Assembly: GCA_019637225.1 (NCBI GenBank)
Contig: JAHBWC010000032.1
Location: 1-64,000, forward strand
Origin: Labilithrix sp.
GTDB taxonomy: Bacteria; Myxococcota_A; Polyangia; Polyangiales; Polyangiaceae
Length of the DNA: 64,000 nucleotides
Direction of reading: 5' to 3'
The notes beneath the pieces were generated by a model that saw only the letters and a program-made list of their open reading frames with translations, did not search any database and had not been told where the DNA came from. Shown here piece after piece: positions 1 to 9,474 of this stretch. The stretch's first letter is position 1, and every line of letters starts with the position of its first letter. The translations under genes were made by a program, and so were the position numbers.

Positions 1-117
1 GGATGGGCACCAGCTCGCGCTCTTCCAGGACGGCGCCCTACCACGTCGCCTCTAGGGAGGACGGCGGGGGTTAGGAAGAGCGGCGGGATTGGACCGCTGA
101 CGTCTTCGTCTCCACGT

Positions 118-134
118 CCACCTTGGCAAGGTGG
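118..134 (-). terminator. short hairpin downstream of asnS
   Basis: A perfect 7-bp inverted repeat (CCACCTT / AAGGTGG, 3-nt loop) lies about 60 nt past the asnS stop on the minus strand. No T-run follows it, so termination is only a guess from position. Confidence 0.25.
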
Positions 135-143
135 CACTCTACC

Positions 144-185
144 GCCAGCGCGTCGGCGGCCTCGGCCAGCGCGTCGGCGGCCTCG
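144..185. repeat. two perfect tandem copies of a 21-bp unit
   Basis: GCCAGCGCGTCGGCGGCCTCG occurs at 144-164 and again directly after it at 165-185, just past the end of asnS. I find no credible coding frame here. The rest of 1-194 holds nothing I recognise. Confidence 0.7.
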
Positions 186-194
186 CCTCGCGTG

Positions 195-1592
195 TCAGGG
201 CGCGAGGCGGTTCAGCATGCGCGGGAACGGGATGGTCTCACGCACGTGCGGCAGTCCGCAGATCCACGACACGGTGCGCTCGATGCCGAGGCCGAAGCCG
301 GCGTGCGGGAACGAGCCGTAGCGGCGGAGGTCGAGGTACCACTCGAACGCCTCCTTCGGGAGGCGGTGCTCGGCGATGGCGGACTCGAGGCGCGCGAGGT
401 CCGCCTCGCGCTGGCCGCCGCCGATGATCTCGCCGTAGCCCTCGGGCGCGAGCACGTCCATGTTGAGGGCGAGGGTCGGATCGTTCGGGTCGCGCGCGAA
501 GTAGAACGCCTTCAGGTCCATCGGGTAGCGGTGGATGATGACGGGGCGATCGAACTTCTTCGAGATCGTCGTCTCCTCGTCGCCGCCGAAGTCGTCGCCG
601 ACCTTCGCGTCGGGGTGGCCGTTCTTCTGCAGGAGATCGATCGCCTCGTGGTACGTGATGCGCGGGAAGGGCGCCTTGATGTTCTCGAGCATCGTCATGT
701 GGCGCGTCCACCACTCGGGATCGTCGGGGCGCTTCTCGCTCGCGAGGATGTCGAGCTCCTTCTTCCGCGTCTCGAGCACGCGGGCGACGACGAAGCTGAG
801 GAACTGCTCGGCGAGGACCATGTCGCCCGCGAGGTCCATGAACGCGACCTCCGGCTCCACCATCCAGAACTCGGCGAGGTGGCGGCGCGTCTTCGACTTC
901 TCGGCGCGGAACGTGGGTCCGAAGCAGTAGACCTTGCCGAACGCCGCGGCGCCGGCCTCCATGTAGAGCTGCCCCGACTGCGTCAGGTACGCGGGCTCGC
1001 CGTGGTAGTCGGTCTGGAAGAGCGTCGAGGTGCCCTCGCACGCGTTCGGCGTGAAGACCGGCGCGTCGACGAGCGTGAAGTCGTTCTCGTCGAAGAAGTC
1101 GCGCACCGCCTTGATGATGGCGTGGCGGACGCGCATGATCGCGTGCTGGCGCTTGGACCGGAGCCAGAGGTGGCGGTGGTCCATGAGGAAGTCGGTGCCG
1201 TGCTCCTTCGGCGAGATCGGGTACTCGCGCGCGGTCGCGGCGACGAGCCGGACGTCCTTCGCGTCGAGCTCGTACGTTCCCTTGAGCTTGCCGTGCTCCT
1301 TCACGAGGCCGTCGACCTCGATGCTCGACTCCTGCTGGATGCGGTCGGCGGCGGCGAAGAGCTCGGGCGAGACGTTGCCCTTGAAGACCACGGCCTGGAC
1401 GATGCCGCTGCCGTCGCGGACCTCGAGGAAGTGGAGCTTGCCGCTCGAGCGCTTGTTGTAGAGCCACCCGCGCACCGTCACGGTCTCGCCGACGTGATCG
1501 GCGAGCTTGGCGATGCTGACGACGTTGCCGGGCGAAGGGGGAGCGCTCGCGACGGAGGAAGGCCGGCTTTCGGCGGACTCGGTGTTGCTCAT
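195..1592 (-). CDS. asnS: asparaginyl-tRNA synthetase
   Basis: Cytosolic class IIb aminoacyl-tRNA synthetase (465 aa) that activates asparagine and charges tRNA-Asn. After a Ser/Pro-rich N-terminal tail of about 25 residues comes an OB-fold anticodon-binding domain (about 25-115), then the class II catalytic core. Motif 2 is visible as [15 protein letters not shown] near residue 230, and motif 3 as GFGLGIER near residue 431, close to the C-terminus. Length and motif spacing are normal for bacterial AsnS. The gene runs leftward 64 nt behind the thioesterase gene and may share its transcript. AsnRS is preferred over AspRS because the protein lacks the GAD insertion of bacterial AspRS. Confidence 0.96.
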   Translation of the reverse strand: MSNTESAESRPSSVASAPPSPGNVVSIAKLADHVGETVTVRGWLYNKRSSGKLHFLEVRDGSGIVQAVVFKGNVSPELFAAADRIQQESSIEVDGLVKEHGKLKGTYELDAKDVRLVAATAREYPISPKEHGTDFLMDHRHLWLRSKRQHAIMRVRHAIIKAVRDFFDENDFTLVDAPVFTPNACEGTSTLFQTDYHGEPAYLTQSGQLYMEAGAAAFGKVYCFGPTFRAEKSKTRRHLAEFWMVEPEVAFMDLAGDMVLAEQFLSFVVARVLETRKKELDILASEKRPDDPEWWTRHMTMLENIKAPFPRITYHEAIDLLQKNGHPDAKVGDDFGGDEETTISKKFDRPVIIHRYPMDLKAFYFARDPNDPTLALNMDVLAPEGYGEIIGGGQREADLARLESAIAEHRLPKEAFEWYLDLRRYGSFPHAGFGLGIERTVSWICGLPHVRETIPFPRMLNRLAP

Positions 1593-1656
1593 TGGAGGGG
1601 CTCCTCCGTACCACGAGGCCGAGGCGCGGAGAAGCGAGCGCGCGCCGCGCGCCGGC

Positions 1657-2154
1657 TCACTTTCGCGTCGAGAGGCGCTCGCCGCGGCGGGTCTCGCCGG
1701 CGGCCTGCGAGGCCTTCACCTCGTCCGTGTCGAGGAGGAGCGGGGGGACGGGGGCGGGGTGTCGCTCCGCGTCGATGGCGACGAACGTGAGCCGCGCGGT
1801 GACGCACGGCCAGCGCCGCCCGGTCGTCGCGTCCTCGCCCTCGACGACGACCTCGATCTCCATCGACGTACGGAACGTCGCCGTGATGCGCGCCTCGAGG
1901 CGCACCACCTCGCCGACGCGAACGGGCTGCTCGAACGTGAGGTCGTCGACGAACGCCGTGACGGCCATGCGGCCGGCGTGCCGCTGAGCGCAGATCGCCG
2001 CGCAGAGATCGATCCACGCCATGATCTGCCCGCCGAACACGCCGCCGAGCGCGTTCGTGTGCTGCGGCAGCACGTACTCGGTCATCTGCGTGACGCTGGC
2101 GGACTGCGGGCGGGGGCTCGCGGCGTTCTCGGAGACTCGGGCGCGCTCGGTCAT
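1657..2154 (-). CDS. hotdog-fold acyl-CoA thioesterase
   Basis: Probable cytosolic acyl-CoA thioesterase (165 aa) of the YciA/BFIT-like hotdog family, hydrolysing fatty acyl-CoA to free acid and CoA. The hotdog core is seen as [18 protein letters not shown] (about residues 33-50), followed by a second conserved block with [13 protein letters not shown]. The ATG at 2152-2154 is chosen because the upstream in-frame extension is only Arg/Lys-rich and reaches into the divergent intergenic region. It is transcribed leftward ahead of asnS and divergently from the MpaB-like gene (74-nt gap). The acyl chain preferred cannot be told from sequence. Confidence 0.85.
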   Translation of the reverse strand: MTERARVSENAASPRPQSASVTQMTEYVLPQHTNALGGVFGGQIMAWIDLCAAICAQRHAGRMAVTAFVDDLTFEQPVRVGEVVRLEARITATFRTSMEIEVVVEGEDATTGRRWPCVTARLTFVAIDAERHPAPVPPLLLDTDEVKASQAAGETRRGERLSTRK

Positions 2155-2228
2155 CGACGCGCAGGCTAGATCAGCGCGCCGCCGCTTGCGAGCGCGCGAC
2201 TTCCGTCGCATCCTGGCCACGGTCGGCC

Positions 2229-3425
2229 ATGCCTCCGAGCGAGTTTCGGTACTGGGAGAACGAGCGGCGAGGCTGGGTGCGGCTGGCGCGCGCGGCGGGG
2301 CGCCTCGTCGGCTTCGACCCCGCGCCGCCGCGCGAAGTCGTCGACGCCGTCGCCTCGATGTACGAGGACGGCGATCCGCTCGCGGACGCGTTCCTCGACG
2401 AGGTCGCGTCGCCGAAGGAGGCGCGCGCGATGTTCCACAAGGCGGCGCGCGAGGGGATCGCGAGCGTGCCCGAGGCGCCCGCCACGCTGCGCGCGCTCTT
2501 CGCGGAGATCGAGACGCCGCCGGACTGGCTCGACCCGGAGCTCGTCGAGCGCGGCGCGCGCGTCTTCCGTCGCTACGGCGCGCATGTCTTCCGCTTCGCG
2601 GGCGCGATCACGCTCGCCGGCTACTCGGAGAGCTCCGTCGCCAAGCCGTTGGCGATGACCGGCGGCTACGTCGGCGGCTCGGCGCGCCGCAGATTCCTCG
2701 AGACGGTGGCGTTCTGGATCGAGGTCTCCGAGCCGAACGGCCTCCTCCGCGGCGCGCCCGGATGGACCACGACGCTGCACGTGCGGCTCGGCCACGCCAT
2801 GGTCCGGAGGCGCCTCCTCGCGCACCCCGGATGGAACCGCGCGGCGTGGGGCGTGCCGATCAGCCAGGCGGACTCGCTCTTCACGCTGATGGGCGGGAGC
2901 ATCGCGCCCGGTCTCGCGCTCCGGGCGATGGGCTTCCGAACGTCGCGCGCCGACATCGAGGCGCTCCTCCACTTCTGGCGCTGGGTCGGTCACATCGTCG
3001 GCGTGACGCCGCGCTGGTACCCGGCGAACCCCGAGGACGCGCTGAGGCTCGCGTTCGTCGCCCTCTCGCGCGGCGCGGGGCTCGCGGGGGAAGACGGCCG
3101 CACGCTGTGCCAGTCCTACGCGAACGCCTTCGCGCCCGATCCCTCGGCGCCGCTCGAAACGCGCCTTCGCGCGCGGCTCTCGCACGGCGTCCACCTCGGC
3201 TACACGCGCTTCTTCCTGCCGCCGTGGGTCTACAGCAAGAACGCCCTCCCGAGCGCGGGGCTCTGGGCGCTGCATCCGCTCGCGCAGATGCCGCTCGTCT
3301 TCGCGCTCGAGAGCCTGCGCCGAGCGTCCCCGGCGATTGACGATGTGCTCGACGCCGCGCGTCGACGCCGGCGCCGCGCCTGGCTCGAGCGCCACGCGGG
3401 GCGGAGCGGCGCGCCGCGCGCGTGA
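2229..3425 (+). CDS. MpaB/DUF2236 family oxygenase-like protein
   Basis: 398-aa protein of the DUF2236 / MpaB / rubber-oxygenase (Lcp) catalytic-domain family. Known members are haem-dependent oxygenases that cleave isoprenoid chains, or are uncharacterised. Family features visible are the block YGAHVFRFAGAITLAGYSES (about residue 117) and an HVRLGHAMVRRRL segment (about residue 184) whose His and Arg are haem-pocket candidates. No signal peptide is obvious, so the product is probably cytosolic or membrane-associated. The C-terminus is Arg-rich. The substrate is unknown. Confidence 0.75.
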   Translation: MPPSEFRYWENERRGWVRLARAAGRLVGFDPAPPREVVDAVASMYEDGDPLADAFLDEVASPKEARAMFHKAAREGIASVPEAPATLRALFAEIETPPDWLDPELVERGARVFRRYGAHVFRFAGAITLAGYSESSVAKPLAMTGGYVGGSARRRFLETVAFWIEVSEPNGLLRGAPGWTTTLHVRLGHAMVRRRLLAHPGWNRAAWGVPISQADSLFTLMGGSIAPGLALRAMGFRTSRADIEALLHFWRWVGHIVGVTPRWYPANPEDALRLAFVALSRGAGLAGEDGRTLCQSYANAFAPDPSAPLETRLRARLSHGVHLGYTRFFLPPWVYSKNALPSAGLWALHPLAQMPLVFALESLRRASPAIDDVLDAARRRRRRAWLERHAGRSGAPRA

Positions 3426-3490
3426 GCCGCACACGCGACGGCGCGCGAAAGGGTTTTGCCGCCACGTGCCAGCTGTGGCACCTCGGCCCG

Positions 3491-3808
3491 ATGACATCTG
3501 CACGTGTGGGGTGGGGCGTCGGCGCGGTCGTTCTCGCGCTCGTCGGGCTCGCGACGGTCGGCTGCTCGGACGACGACAAGAAGGCGGAGCCGGACGCGGC
3601 GGGCGCCTGCAAGGACATGTGCTCCGGGATCGGCTTCGCGACCTCGCGCGTCGACGTTCAGCCGAGCGAGACGAACTGCTTCTGCTCCGGCGCCGGCACG
3701 GTGACCCAGGACGAGTGCACCAAGATGTGCACCGCGGTCGGCAGGGGCTCGGCGCACCCGTTCCGCTCGGGCGCGGCGGTCGGCGACGACGCGTGCCGGT
3801 GCCAGTGA
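3491..3808 (+). CDS. small cysteine-rich lipoprotein
   Basis: 105-aa exported lipoprotein of unknown function. A hydrophobic signal segment ends in a lipobox (ATVGC, Cys about residue 25), followed by an acidic linker and a domain with eight further cysteines in CKDMC, NCFC, CTKMC and CRC groups, probably disulphide-bonded. The ATG at 3491 puts the signal peptide at the N-terminus; an earlier in-frame start at 3422 would add 23 residues ahead of it. Unrelated Cys-rich lipoproteins recur through the window, as is common in myxobacteria. Confidence 0.75.
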   Translation: MTSARVGWGVGAVVLALVGLATVGCSDDDKKAEPDAAGACKDMCSGIGFATSRVDVQPSETNCFCSGAGTVTQDECTKMCTAVGRGSAHPFRSGAAVGDDACRCQ

Positions 3809-3821
3809 CGTCCGGGCGGGC

Positions 3822-3840
3822 GCGGCGCGATCCGCGCCGC
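3822..3840 (+). terminator. GC hairpin after the small lipoprotein gene
   Basis: A perfect 8-bp stem (GCGGCGCG / CGCGCCGC) with a 3-nt loop starts 14 nt after the stop codon at 3808. There is no T-run, so it may act as a pause or mRNA 3'-end hairpin rather than a classic intrinsic terminator. Confidence 0.4.
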
Positions 3841-3967
3841 TGAGCGCCACGTCGCCGGGGCCGCGCCGTGTGCGATGAAAGGCGCAGAAAGGCGGCCTGA
3901 AATTTCCTTCTGCGCCGTGCGCGTGACTGGACGGTGGAGCCATTGAAACGGCACCGTTCCGCCCGCC

Positions 3968-5863
3968 ATGAAGCACCCCACCCTCGATCTTCGCGCGCTC
4001 TCCGGCGGCGTCTTCGCCTTCGGCGCGGGCGCTCTTCTCCTCGTCGCTTGCGGCTCGGACCGCCAGGGCTTCGAGACGGACACGTCGAACAACGGGCCCG
4101 CGGGCGCGTTCGCGTGTGGCTCGTGCACCGGGCAGGAGTACACGGCGTGCGACGGGTCGGGGAAGAAGACGCAGCAGCAGTGCGCGTTCGGGCAGGTCTG
4201 CATCCCGAACATGGGCTGCGGCGAGTGCATGCCGGGCGAGACGACGTGCGTAGGCGACGAGGTCCGCAAGTGCGACGACAACGGGAAGGCCGGCGAGCTC
4301 GTCGCCACCTGCGACGCGAAGACAGGGCACGCGTGCTCCGAGGGCGCGTGCGTCACCGGCTGCGAGGCCGCCGCGGTCTCGCAGTCGAACGTCGGCTGCG
4401 AGTTCTGGAGCGTCGACCTCGATCAGTCCGACGGAGTCACGAACCCGGCGAGCTCGAAGTGGGGCCTCGTCCTGTCGAACGCGAGCCAGATCCCCTCGCA
4501 CGTGAAGGTCGAGCAGAACGACGCCGTCCTCGGCGGTCCGCAGCAGCTGTCGGTCGTGTTCGAGGGGACCATCCCGGTGAACGATCTCGTCCAGATCGAC
4601 ATGCCCCAGCGCGAGGTCGACTGCGGCAAGCAGCCCGACGACAAGCTCGCGCCGGGCACGTGCCTGTCGTCGCGCGCGTTCCGCGTCACGAGCAGCGCGC
4701 CGATCGTCGCGTACCAGTTCAACAACATGGTCCACAACTACTCGACGGACGCGTCGCTGCTCCTGCCGACGGCGGTCTTCGGGACGCTCTACCGCAACGT
4801 CGGGTGGGGCTCGGGCCTGCCGTATCCGATCGGAGGCCCGTTCGGGAACTACGTGCAGCGCGCGTACATCACGATCGTCGGCACCGAGCCGGGCACCACG
4901 GTGACGGTCAACCCGTCGTGGAAGATCAAGGGCAACGCGCCGATCAACGCGACGCCCGCCGGCGGGACGATCCAGATGACCATCGGCCCGTTCGACGTCC
5001 TGAACCTCGAGAGCGACGACGCGACGATCGGCGAGTGCACCGGGCCTTCGCACATGAAGCCGCCGTACTGCACCGACCTCACGGGCTCGATCATCCAGTC
5101 GAACAAGCCGATCGGCGTCTTCAGCGGGACCGAGAGTTCTGGCGTCGGCCCGCTCGACGCGCCGAAGCCGCCGGACTGGGGCGAGAACTCGGGCTGCTGC
5201 AAGCAGCACCTCGAGGAGCAGCTCCCGCCGCTCGAGGCGATCGGCAAGAAGTTCATCGTCACGCGGAGCCCGATCCGATCGATTCCCGGCAACTACAAGG
5301 AGCCGGACGTGCTCCGCTTCGTCGGCGCGGCGGCGACCGCCGAGGTCACGACGACGCTCCCGGCGCCGCTCGACAAGTTCACGATCAAGCCCGGCGAGAT
5401 CATCGACACGTGGACCGATCGCGACGTCACCGTCGTGTCGACCGAGCCGCTCATCGTCGCGCAGTTTCTCGTCGCGCAGGACTACGTCAACGGGCCGAGG
5501 AAGAAGGGGGACCCGTCGTTCACGATCTTCCACCCGATCGAGCAGGCGCGGAACGAGTACGTCTTCCTCTCGCCGCCGGGGTGGAAAGAGAACTGGGTCG
5601 TCATCGCGACGGAGAAGGGCAACGAGGTGAAGGTCGACGGGAGCGTGCCGACCGACTGCGTCGTGTCGAACGCCGGCACGCTCGACGGCAAGGACTACGA
5701 GTCGCGCCGCTGCCCGCTCCCGAACGGCGTTCACCGCCTCTCCGGCACGGGCGGCTTCAACATCATGGCGTACGGCTACGGCGACGCCGACTGCTACTCC
5801 TTCGCGGGCGGTGCGTTCGTGAAGAAGATCTACAAGGATCCGCCGCCGCTCGTCCTGAAGTAG
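3968..5863 (+). CDS. IgGFc-binding-like surface lipoprotein
   Basis: 631-aa exported lipoprotein. The signal peptide ends in a VAC lipobox (Cys about residue 29). Next is a Cys-rich segment (about 48-140) with repeated CxxC-type pairs, then a large domain resembling the N-terminal IgGFc-binding domain: alternating SFRVTSSAPIVAYQFNN, LPTAVFGTLYRNVGW and IQSNKPIGVFSGTE type motifs in which a protein asserts control of placement. In myxobacteria these proteins are usually predicted surface or adhesion factors without known ligand; the name does not imply antibody binding here. The gene stands alone, with 72 nt before the convergent TPR/PEGA gene. Confidence 0.75.
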   Translation: MKHPTLDLRALSGGVFAFGAGALLLVACGSDRQGFETDTSNNGPAGAFACGSCTGQEYTACDGSGKKTQQQCAFGQVCIPNMGCGECMPGETTCVGDEVRKCDDNGKAGELVATCDAKTGHACSEGACVTGCEAAAVSQSNVGCEFWSVDLDQSDGVTNPASSKWGLVLSNASQIPSHVKVEQNDAVLGGPQQLSVVFEGTIPVNDLVQIDMPQREVDCGKQPDDKLAPGTCLSSRAFRVTSSAPIVAYQFNNMVHNYSTDASLLLPTAVFGTLYRNVGWGSGLPYPIGGPFGNYVQRAYITIVGTEPGTTVTVNPSWKIKGNAPINATPAGGTIQMTIGPFDVLNLESDDATIGECTGPSHMKPPYCTDLTGSIIQSNKPIGVFSGTESSGVGPLDAPKPPDWGENSGCCKQHLEEQLPPLEAIGKKFIVTRSPIRSIPGNYKEPDVLRFVGAAATAEVTTTLPAPLDKFTIKPGEIIDTWTDRDVTVVSTEPLIVAQFLVAQDYVNGPRKKGDPSFTIFHPIEQARNEYVFLSPPGWKENWVVIATEKGNEVKVDGSVPTDCVVSNAGTLDGKDYESRRCPLPNGVHRLSGTGGFNIMAYGYGDADCYSFAGGAFVKKIYKDPPPLVLK

Positions 5864-5901
5864 CCGGCGCGGATCGACGCTTCGCTTCGCTACGTGTCGC
5901 T

Positions 5902-5915
5902 CCCGCGATCGCGGG
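5902..5915. terminator. 14-bp perfect palindrome between convergent genes
   Basis: CCCGCGATCGCGGG lies between the 3' ends of two convergent genes. It has no spacer and no T-run, so a terminator role is only suggested by position. Confidence 0.25.
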
Positions 5916-5935
5916 GCGCGGCTGGAGCGTCGCGA

Positions 5936-6904
5936 TCAGAACTCGCCGAGCACGGTCGCGCCGGCGGCGCTCGCCGACGCGGTCGGCGCGACCTGGATCT
6001 TCCTGGGGAAGGCGGCGATGCCGATCGTCCCGAGGACGCCGACGGAGAGCCCGACCACCGCGGCGGTGAACCACGCGGTCCGCGCGCCGTCGGACGGACA
6101 GAACACGCTCTCTCTCTCGGGCCTGCAGGTCGATTTCAGCAGCGTCGTCATCGTCCAGACGTAGCCCGCAGGGATCCCGACGACGAAGCCGGTCACGCCC
6201 GTCGCGATCGAGGCGACGAAGAGCGGATTCGTGCGCGTCTCCGGCCGCGCGCCGCCGGGCGTGGAGGTGCCGGGCGCCGCGGACGCCGTCGAGCGGCCGT
6301 CTCCGACCTGGAGCGCCGGGACGTGCACGGTGCGCTGCTCGCCCTCCGCGAGCGTGATCGTCTGGCGGAACGGCGCCTTGTTCGGCGCGGAGGCCTCGAC
6401 GACGTGCTCGCCGGGATCGACGACGGTGAGGAGATCCCACGCGGGCTTCCGGAGCAGCGTGCCGTCGACTTTCACCTCGAGGTCGGGCTCCTCGCGGTCG
6501 ACGTGGACGGCGAGGCGGGGCACGCGCGACGCGAGCGCGGCGAGGCGCTCGTTGGCGAGCTTCTCGCGGTCCTTGCGGCCTTCCTTCACGGCCTGGCTCG
6601 CGGCCGCCTTCATCTCGAGGTGCGCCGAGCCGAAGCGCCCCTCCTTCTCGTGGCAGATGGCGAGGTTCAGGAGCGTGCCGCCGCCCGGATCGAGGCGCTG
6701 GCTCTCGGCGAGCTTTGGGCAGGCGTCGGCGTACTTGCCGCGATCCATGAGCTGGCGCGCCTCGTCGAAGAGCGACTGCGCGAGCATTTGCTCGGACACC
6801 GACGGCGCGACCTGGGCGGCGCCGACGCGCGGCGCGGCGAGGGCGTTGGTCGCGGTGAGCACGCCGACGCAGGTGAGGCCTGCGAGGAGGGACGATCCGC
6901 GCAT
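5936..6904 (-). CDS. exported TPR/PEGA protein with C-terminal membrane segments
   Basis: 322-aa protein of a type common in Polyangiales. It has a cleavable signal (ends near ANALAAP), a TPR-like helical region (about 40-115, including LLNLAICHEKEGRFGSAHLEM), a PEGA-like beta module (about 130-200, VKVDGTLLRKPAWDLLTVVDPGEHVVEA), a Pro/Thr linker and two C-terminal hydrophobic segments (about 230-255 and 275-300). The role is unknown; PEGA modules generally sit in the envelope. The ATG at 6902-6904 is preferred over an upstream TTG at 6925. It follows the MopE-motif lipoprotein gene on the same strand after 145 nt. Confidence 0.7.
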   Translation of the reverse strand: MRGSSLLAGLTCVGVLTATNALAAPRVGAAQVAPSVSEQMLAQSLFDEARQLMDRGKYADACPKLAESQRLDPGGGTLLNLAICHEKEGRFGSAHLEMKAAASQAVKEGRKDREKLANERLAALASRVPRLAVHVDREEPDLEVKVDGTLLRKPAWDLLTVVDPGEHVVEASAPNKAPFRQTITLAEGEQRTVHVPALQVGDGRSTASAAPGTSTPGGARPETRTNPLFVASIATGVTGFVVGIPAGYVWTMTTLLKSTCRPERESVFCPSDGARTAWFTAAVVGLSVGVLGTIGIAAFPRKIQVAPTASASAAGATVLGEF

Positions 6905-6994
6905 GCCCGATGGCTTAGCACGCAATGGGGCCGCGATCTGCTCGTGGGCGGGGCGCGGGCGGGCGGGAGTCGACGCGGTCGTGACGAGAGTCGC

Positions 6995-7024
6995 CGGGCA
7001 CGGGCACGGGCACGGGCACGGGCA
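6995..7024. repeat. five tandem copies of CGGGCA
   Basis: A hexanucleotide microsatellite, five perfect copies, followed by a GA-rich stretch to about 7045. It sits in the 145-nt gap between two leftward genes, upstream of the TPR/PEGA gene. Confidence 0.85.
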
Positions 7025-7049
7025 CGAGGGAGAGAGAGCGAGAGTGGCG

Positions 7050-9215
7050 CTAGGGGGGGAGGACGCGGACGTCGAGGTTCCATGGGCCGACGGCGCCGGC
7101 GTAGCCGTCGATCTGGACCCAGTACGTGCCCGCGGCGAGGGTGACGTCGAGGAAGCTGCGGTTGGGACCGAGCCCGGCGTTGCAGGCGTTGGGCACCTCG
7201 ACGCCGGGGCAGGTCGTGCCCGCGCGGATGTCGAGGACCGTCGTGTTCGTCGAGCCGCTCATGTCGAACACCACGCGGCGCTCCTGCGTGAGGACGAGGC
7301 GCATCATCTGGTCGGGGGCGCCCCCGATCGGCTGTCCGGGGGAATCGCAGCCCGCGTTGAAGTCGGGCGTCGCGGTGGTCGTGTCGCCCGTGAAGAAGCC
7401 GCCCGTCTCCGGGATCGTCTGCGGGTTCACACAATCGTCCGACGTCACCGTCGTCGGCGGCACGGTGGGCCGGACGAGCGCGGTGAGCGTCGTCGCGAGG
7501 CCCTTCTCGTCGGCGATGACGGCGCGGTAGCTGCCCGCGCCGACGTTCCGCCGTGACACGCGCTGCGGCGTCGAGCCGGCACCGCACTGCATCAGGTCCG
7601 CGCTCCCGCACGCGGCCTGGTTCAACGAGACGGCGCCGATCTCGGTGCTCGGGAAGCGGCCGATGAGGAGCACGTCGCTCGGCGCCGCGAGATCGAGCTT
7701 GTAGGCGGCGTTGGGACCGCCGGCGAGGCAGCCGTTCTTGATCGCGTCTTCTTGCCCCGCGAGGTTCACGGCGACGGTCGTGTTCGGCGCGATGTCCGGC
7801 GCCGTCGCGCAGCTCTGGTTCGGAGGCGTGGGCGTGGGCGGGTAGGTCCTCACGACGATGTTGGCGTCGATCTGCGTCGTGCCCGCGACGCTGAACACGT
7901 GCGTGCCCGCGGGCAGGTTGCGCGCGAAGACGGGCGGCGTGGTCCCCGCTCGGCAGCGGAGCTCGTCCGCGCACACGGAGTAGCGCATGCTCACGACGGG
8001 CGCGCCCGCGCCGAGGAGCGTCGAGGCGAAGATGCGCACGTCGCGCGGCTCGGTCAGGGTGAACGAGTACGTGAGCTCGCCCGTCTTCGCCTGCGCGCAG
8101 TCCGACGCGAGGTCTTTGGCCGGATCGACGAGCGAGACGGTGAAGGGCGTCTCGAGCGCGACGGGCGCGGGCGCGTCGCACGACTCGTTCGTCGGCTTCG
8201 TCGACGCGGCCGGCATGTCGACGGTGACGTCGACCGCCGACTCGGCCTGGGTCGTGACGATGGCGTAGACCGTGGAGCCGGCGGCGACGCTCCGGGCGAT
8301 CGTGCGGGCGTCGGAGGCGGCCGCGATGCGCCCGCAGTTGATCTCCGACGCCGCCTGCCCGCACGTCGCCTGGATCGCGACCGCGACCTCGTTCGCCGGC
8401 GCGCTCGTCCGGGCCCTGACGAGCACGTCGCGCGCCGCGCCCGCCGGCACGGTGATCGCGAGCACGATGTCGCGCGAGGCGGCCGGGCTCGTCACCGTGC
8501 AGGTCGTCGCGTAGTCCTTCTTCGAGGCGGTCGTGTCGAGGAGGAAGGTCCCCGGCGCGGTGACGGCGAGCGCCGTACCGCACTCGTCGTTGGCGGCGAC
8601 CGAGCAGGGCTGCTCGTCGATGCGGCCGTCGCAGTTGTCGTCCTTGAAGTTTCCGCAGATCTCGGCGCGGAGGCTGCTCACCGTGGGATCGGTGTCGTCG
8701 CAGTCGCGCTTCGGCACGCAGTGGTCGTCGGGATCGCCGTCGCCGTCGGAGTCGCGCGGGGAGCGCTCGCACGACCGGGTCGCCTCGACGCAGCGGTCGA
8801 TCGTGCAAACGTTGCCGTCCTGACAGGTGACGACCGGGCCGGGGACGCAGCCTTTGCGGAGGACACACTTCTCCTGGCCGTTGCAGTACTCCGCGTCGGC
8901 GCACTGCGTGTCGTCGGGCGTGTTGCGGCAGCGCGAGAGGGTCGTATCGCAGCGATCGTACGTGCAGGGGATGAGGTCGTCGCACTGCGAGTCGTCGGTG
9001 CACGGGCCGCCGAGCGTGGGGTCGAAATCGGGCTCGGCGTCGGCGGCGCCGTCCTCCTCCGCGTCGCTCCCGCCGTCGAACTGCACGACGAAGAAGTCCT
9101 TGCTGTCGCTCCCGCAGCCGGTCGACGTCGCGGAGGCGCCGGCGAGGCCCGCGAGCGCGAGGGCGCCGCCGCACACGATCGAACGCAGGCCGACCCCCGA
9201 GCTGTTGTCCGCCAC
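7050..9215 (-). CDS. MopE-motif cysteine-rich lipoprotein
   Basis: About 721-aa exported lipoprotein. After a signal peptide with an STGC lipobox comes a Cys-rich region (about 55-150) and the calcium-binding-like repeat typical of the putative metal-binding (MopE) family: DSDGDGDPDDHC followed by CDDTDPTV and DNCDGRIDE. The remaining ~500 residues are a series of beta-rich modules with recurring YAIVTT, HVFSVAG and YRAVIADEKG type strands, resembling pre-peptidase C-terminal-like domains, the last ending in GTYWVQIDGYAG. The likely start is GTG at 9213-9215; a TTG at 9224 is also possible. Surface metal binding or matrix attachment is inferred only. Confidence 0.75.
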   Translation of the reverse strand: MADNSSGVGLRSIVCGGALALAGLAGASATSTGCGSDSKDFFVVQFDGGSDAEEDGAADAEPDFDPTLGGPCTDDSQCDDLIPCTYDRCDTTLSRCRNTPDDTQCADAEYCNGQEKCVLRKGCVPGPVVTCQDGNVCTIDRCVEATRSCERSPRDSDGDGDPDDHCVPKRDCDDTDPTVSSLRAEICGNFKDDNCDGRIDEQPCSVAANDECGTALAVTAPGTFLLDTTASKKDYATTCTVTSPAASRDIVLAITVPAGAARDVLVRARTSAPANEVAVAIQATCGQAASEINCGRIAAASDARTIARSVAAGSTVYAIVTTQAESAVDVTVDMPAASTKPTNESCDAPAPVALETPFTVSLVDPAKDLASDCAQAKTGELTYSFTLTEPRDVRIFASTLLGAGAPVVSMRYSVCADELRCRAGTTPPVFARNLPAGTHVFSVAGTTQIDANIVVRTYPPTPTPPNQSCATAPDIAPNTTVAVNLAGQEDAIKNGCLAGGPNAAYKLDLAAPSDVLLIGRFPSTEIGAVSLNQAACGSADLMQCGAGSTPQRVSRRNVGAGSYRAVIADEKGLATTLTALVRPTVPPTTVTSDDCVNPQTIPETGGFFTGDTTTATPDFNAGCDSPGQPIGGAPDQMMRLVLTQERRVVFDMSGSTNTTVLDIRAGTTCPGVEVPNACNAGLGPNRSFLDVTLAAGTYWVQIDGYAGAVGPWNLDVRVLPP

Positions 9216-9237
9216 GCGACCCAAAGGACCCCTTCGA

Positions 9238-9381
9238 CTAGAGCGCCTTCACGAGCGGGACTTCGTGCCCGTTCGGGCACGTCGCCTTGAACTCGCGCTC
9301 CGCCTTCTCGCGCGGGACGGTGACCTTCGCGTTGCACTCGGGGCAACGCACCTCGACGGCGTCCTCGTCGTCCTTGGGCAT
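9238..9381 (-). CDS. 47-aa zinc-ribbon-like protein
   Basis: A 47-residue cytosolic protein with CPEC near residue 13 and CPNGH near residue 35, which together make a plausible mini zinc ribbon (three Cys and one His). The ATG at 9379-9381 opens the frame; the gene ends 22 nt before the MopE-motif gene start and is divergent from the ATPase pair. Function unknown; regulatory or RNA-binding roles are typical for such small zinc ribbons but not shown here. Confidence 0.65.
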   Translation of the reverse strand: MPKDDEDAVEVRCPECNAKVTVPREKAEREFKATCPNGHEVPLVKAL

Positions 9382-9474
9382 GGCGGGGATCCTAGCACCG
9401 CTCGCGCCCCGTCCAAGGCCGTGCGGGAGACGCGACGCGATGCGGCTCGCGGAGGTCGTCCGGGCCGCGCGCAC

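Noticed and set aside
1..194. Possible end of another gene left of asnS
   Set aside because: Neither strand gives a start codon plus a coding pattern; the Ala-rich readings come from the 21-bp repeat.
3968..5863. Reading the IgGFc-binding-like protein as an antibody-binding virulence factor
   Set aside because: The domain name is historical; in this gene context a general surface role is all that can be supported.
6995..7024. Possible CRISPR from short repeats
   Set aside because: Units are 6 bp with no spacers, so it is a microsatellite. No other regularly spaced repeats were found in the window.
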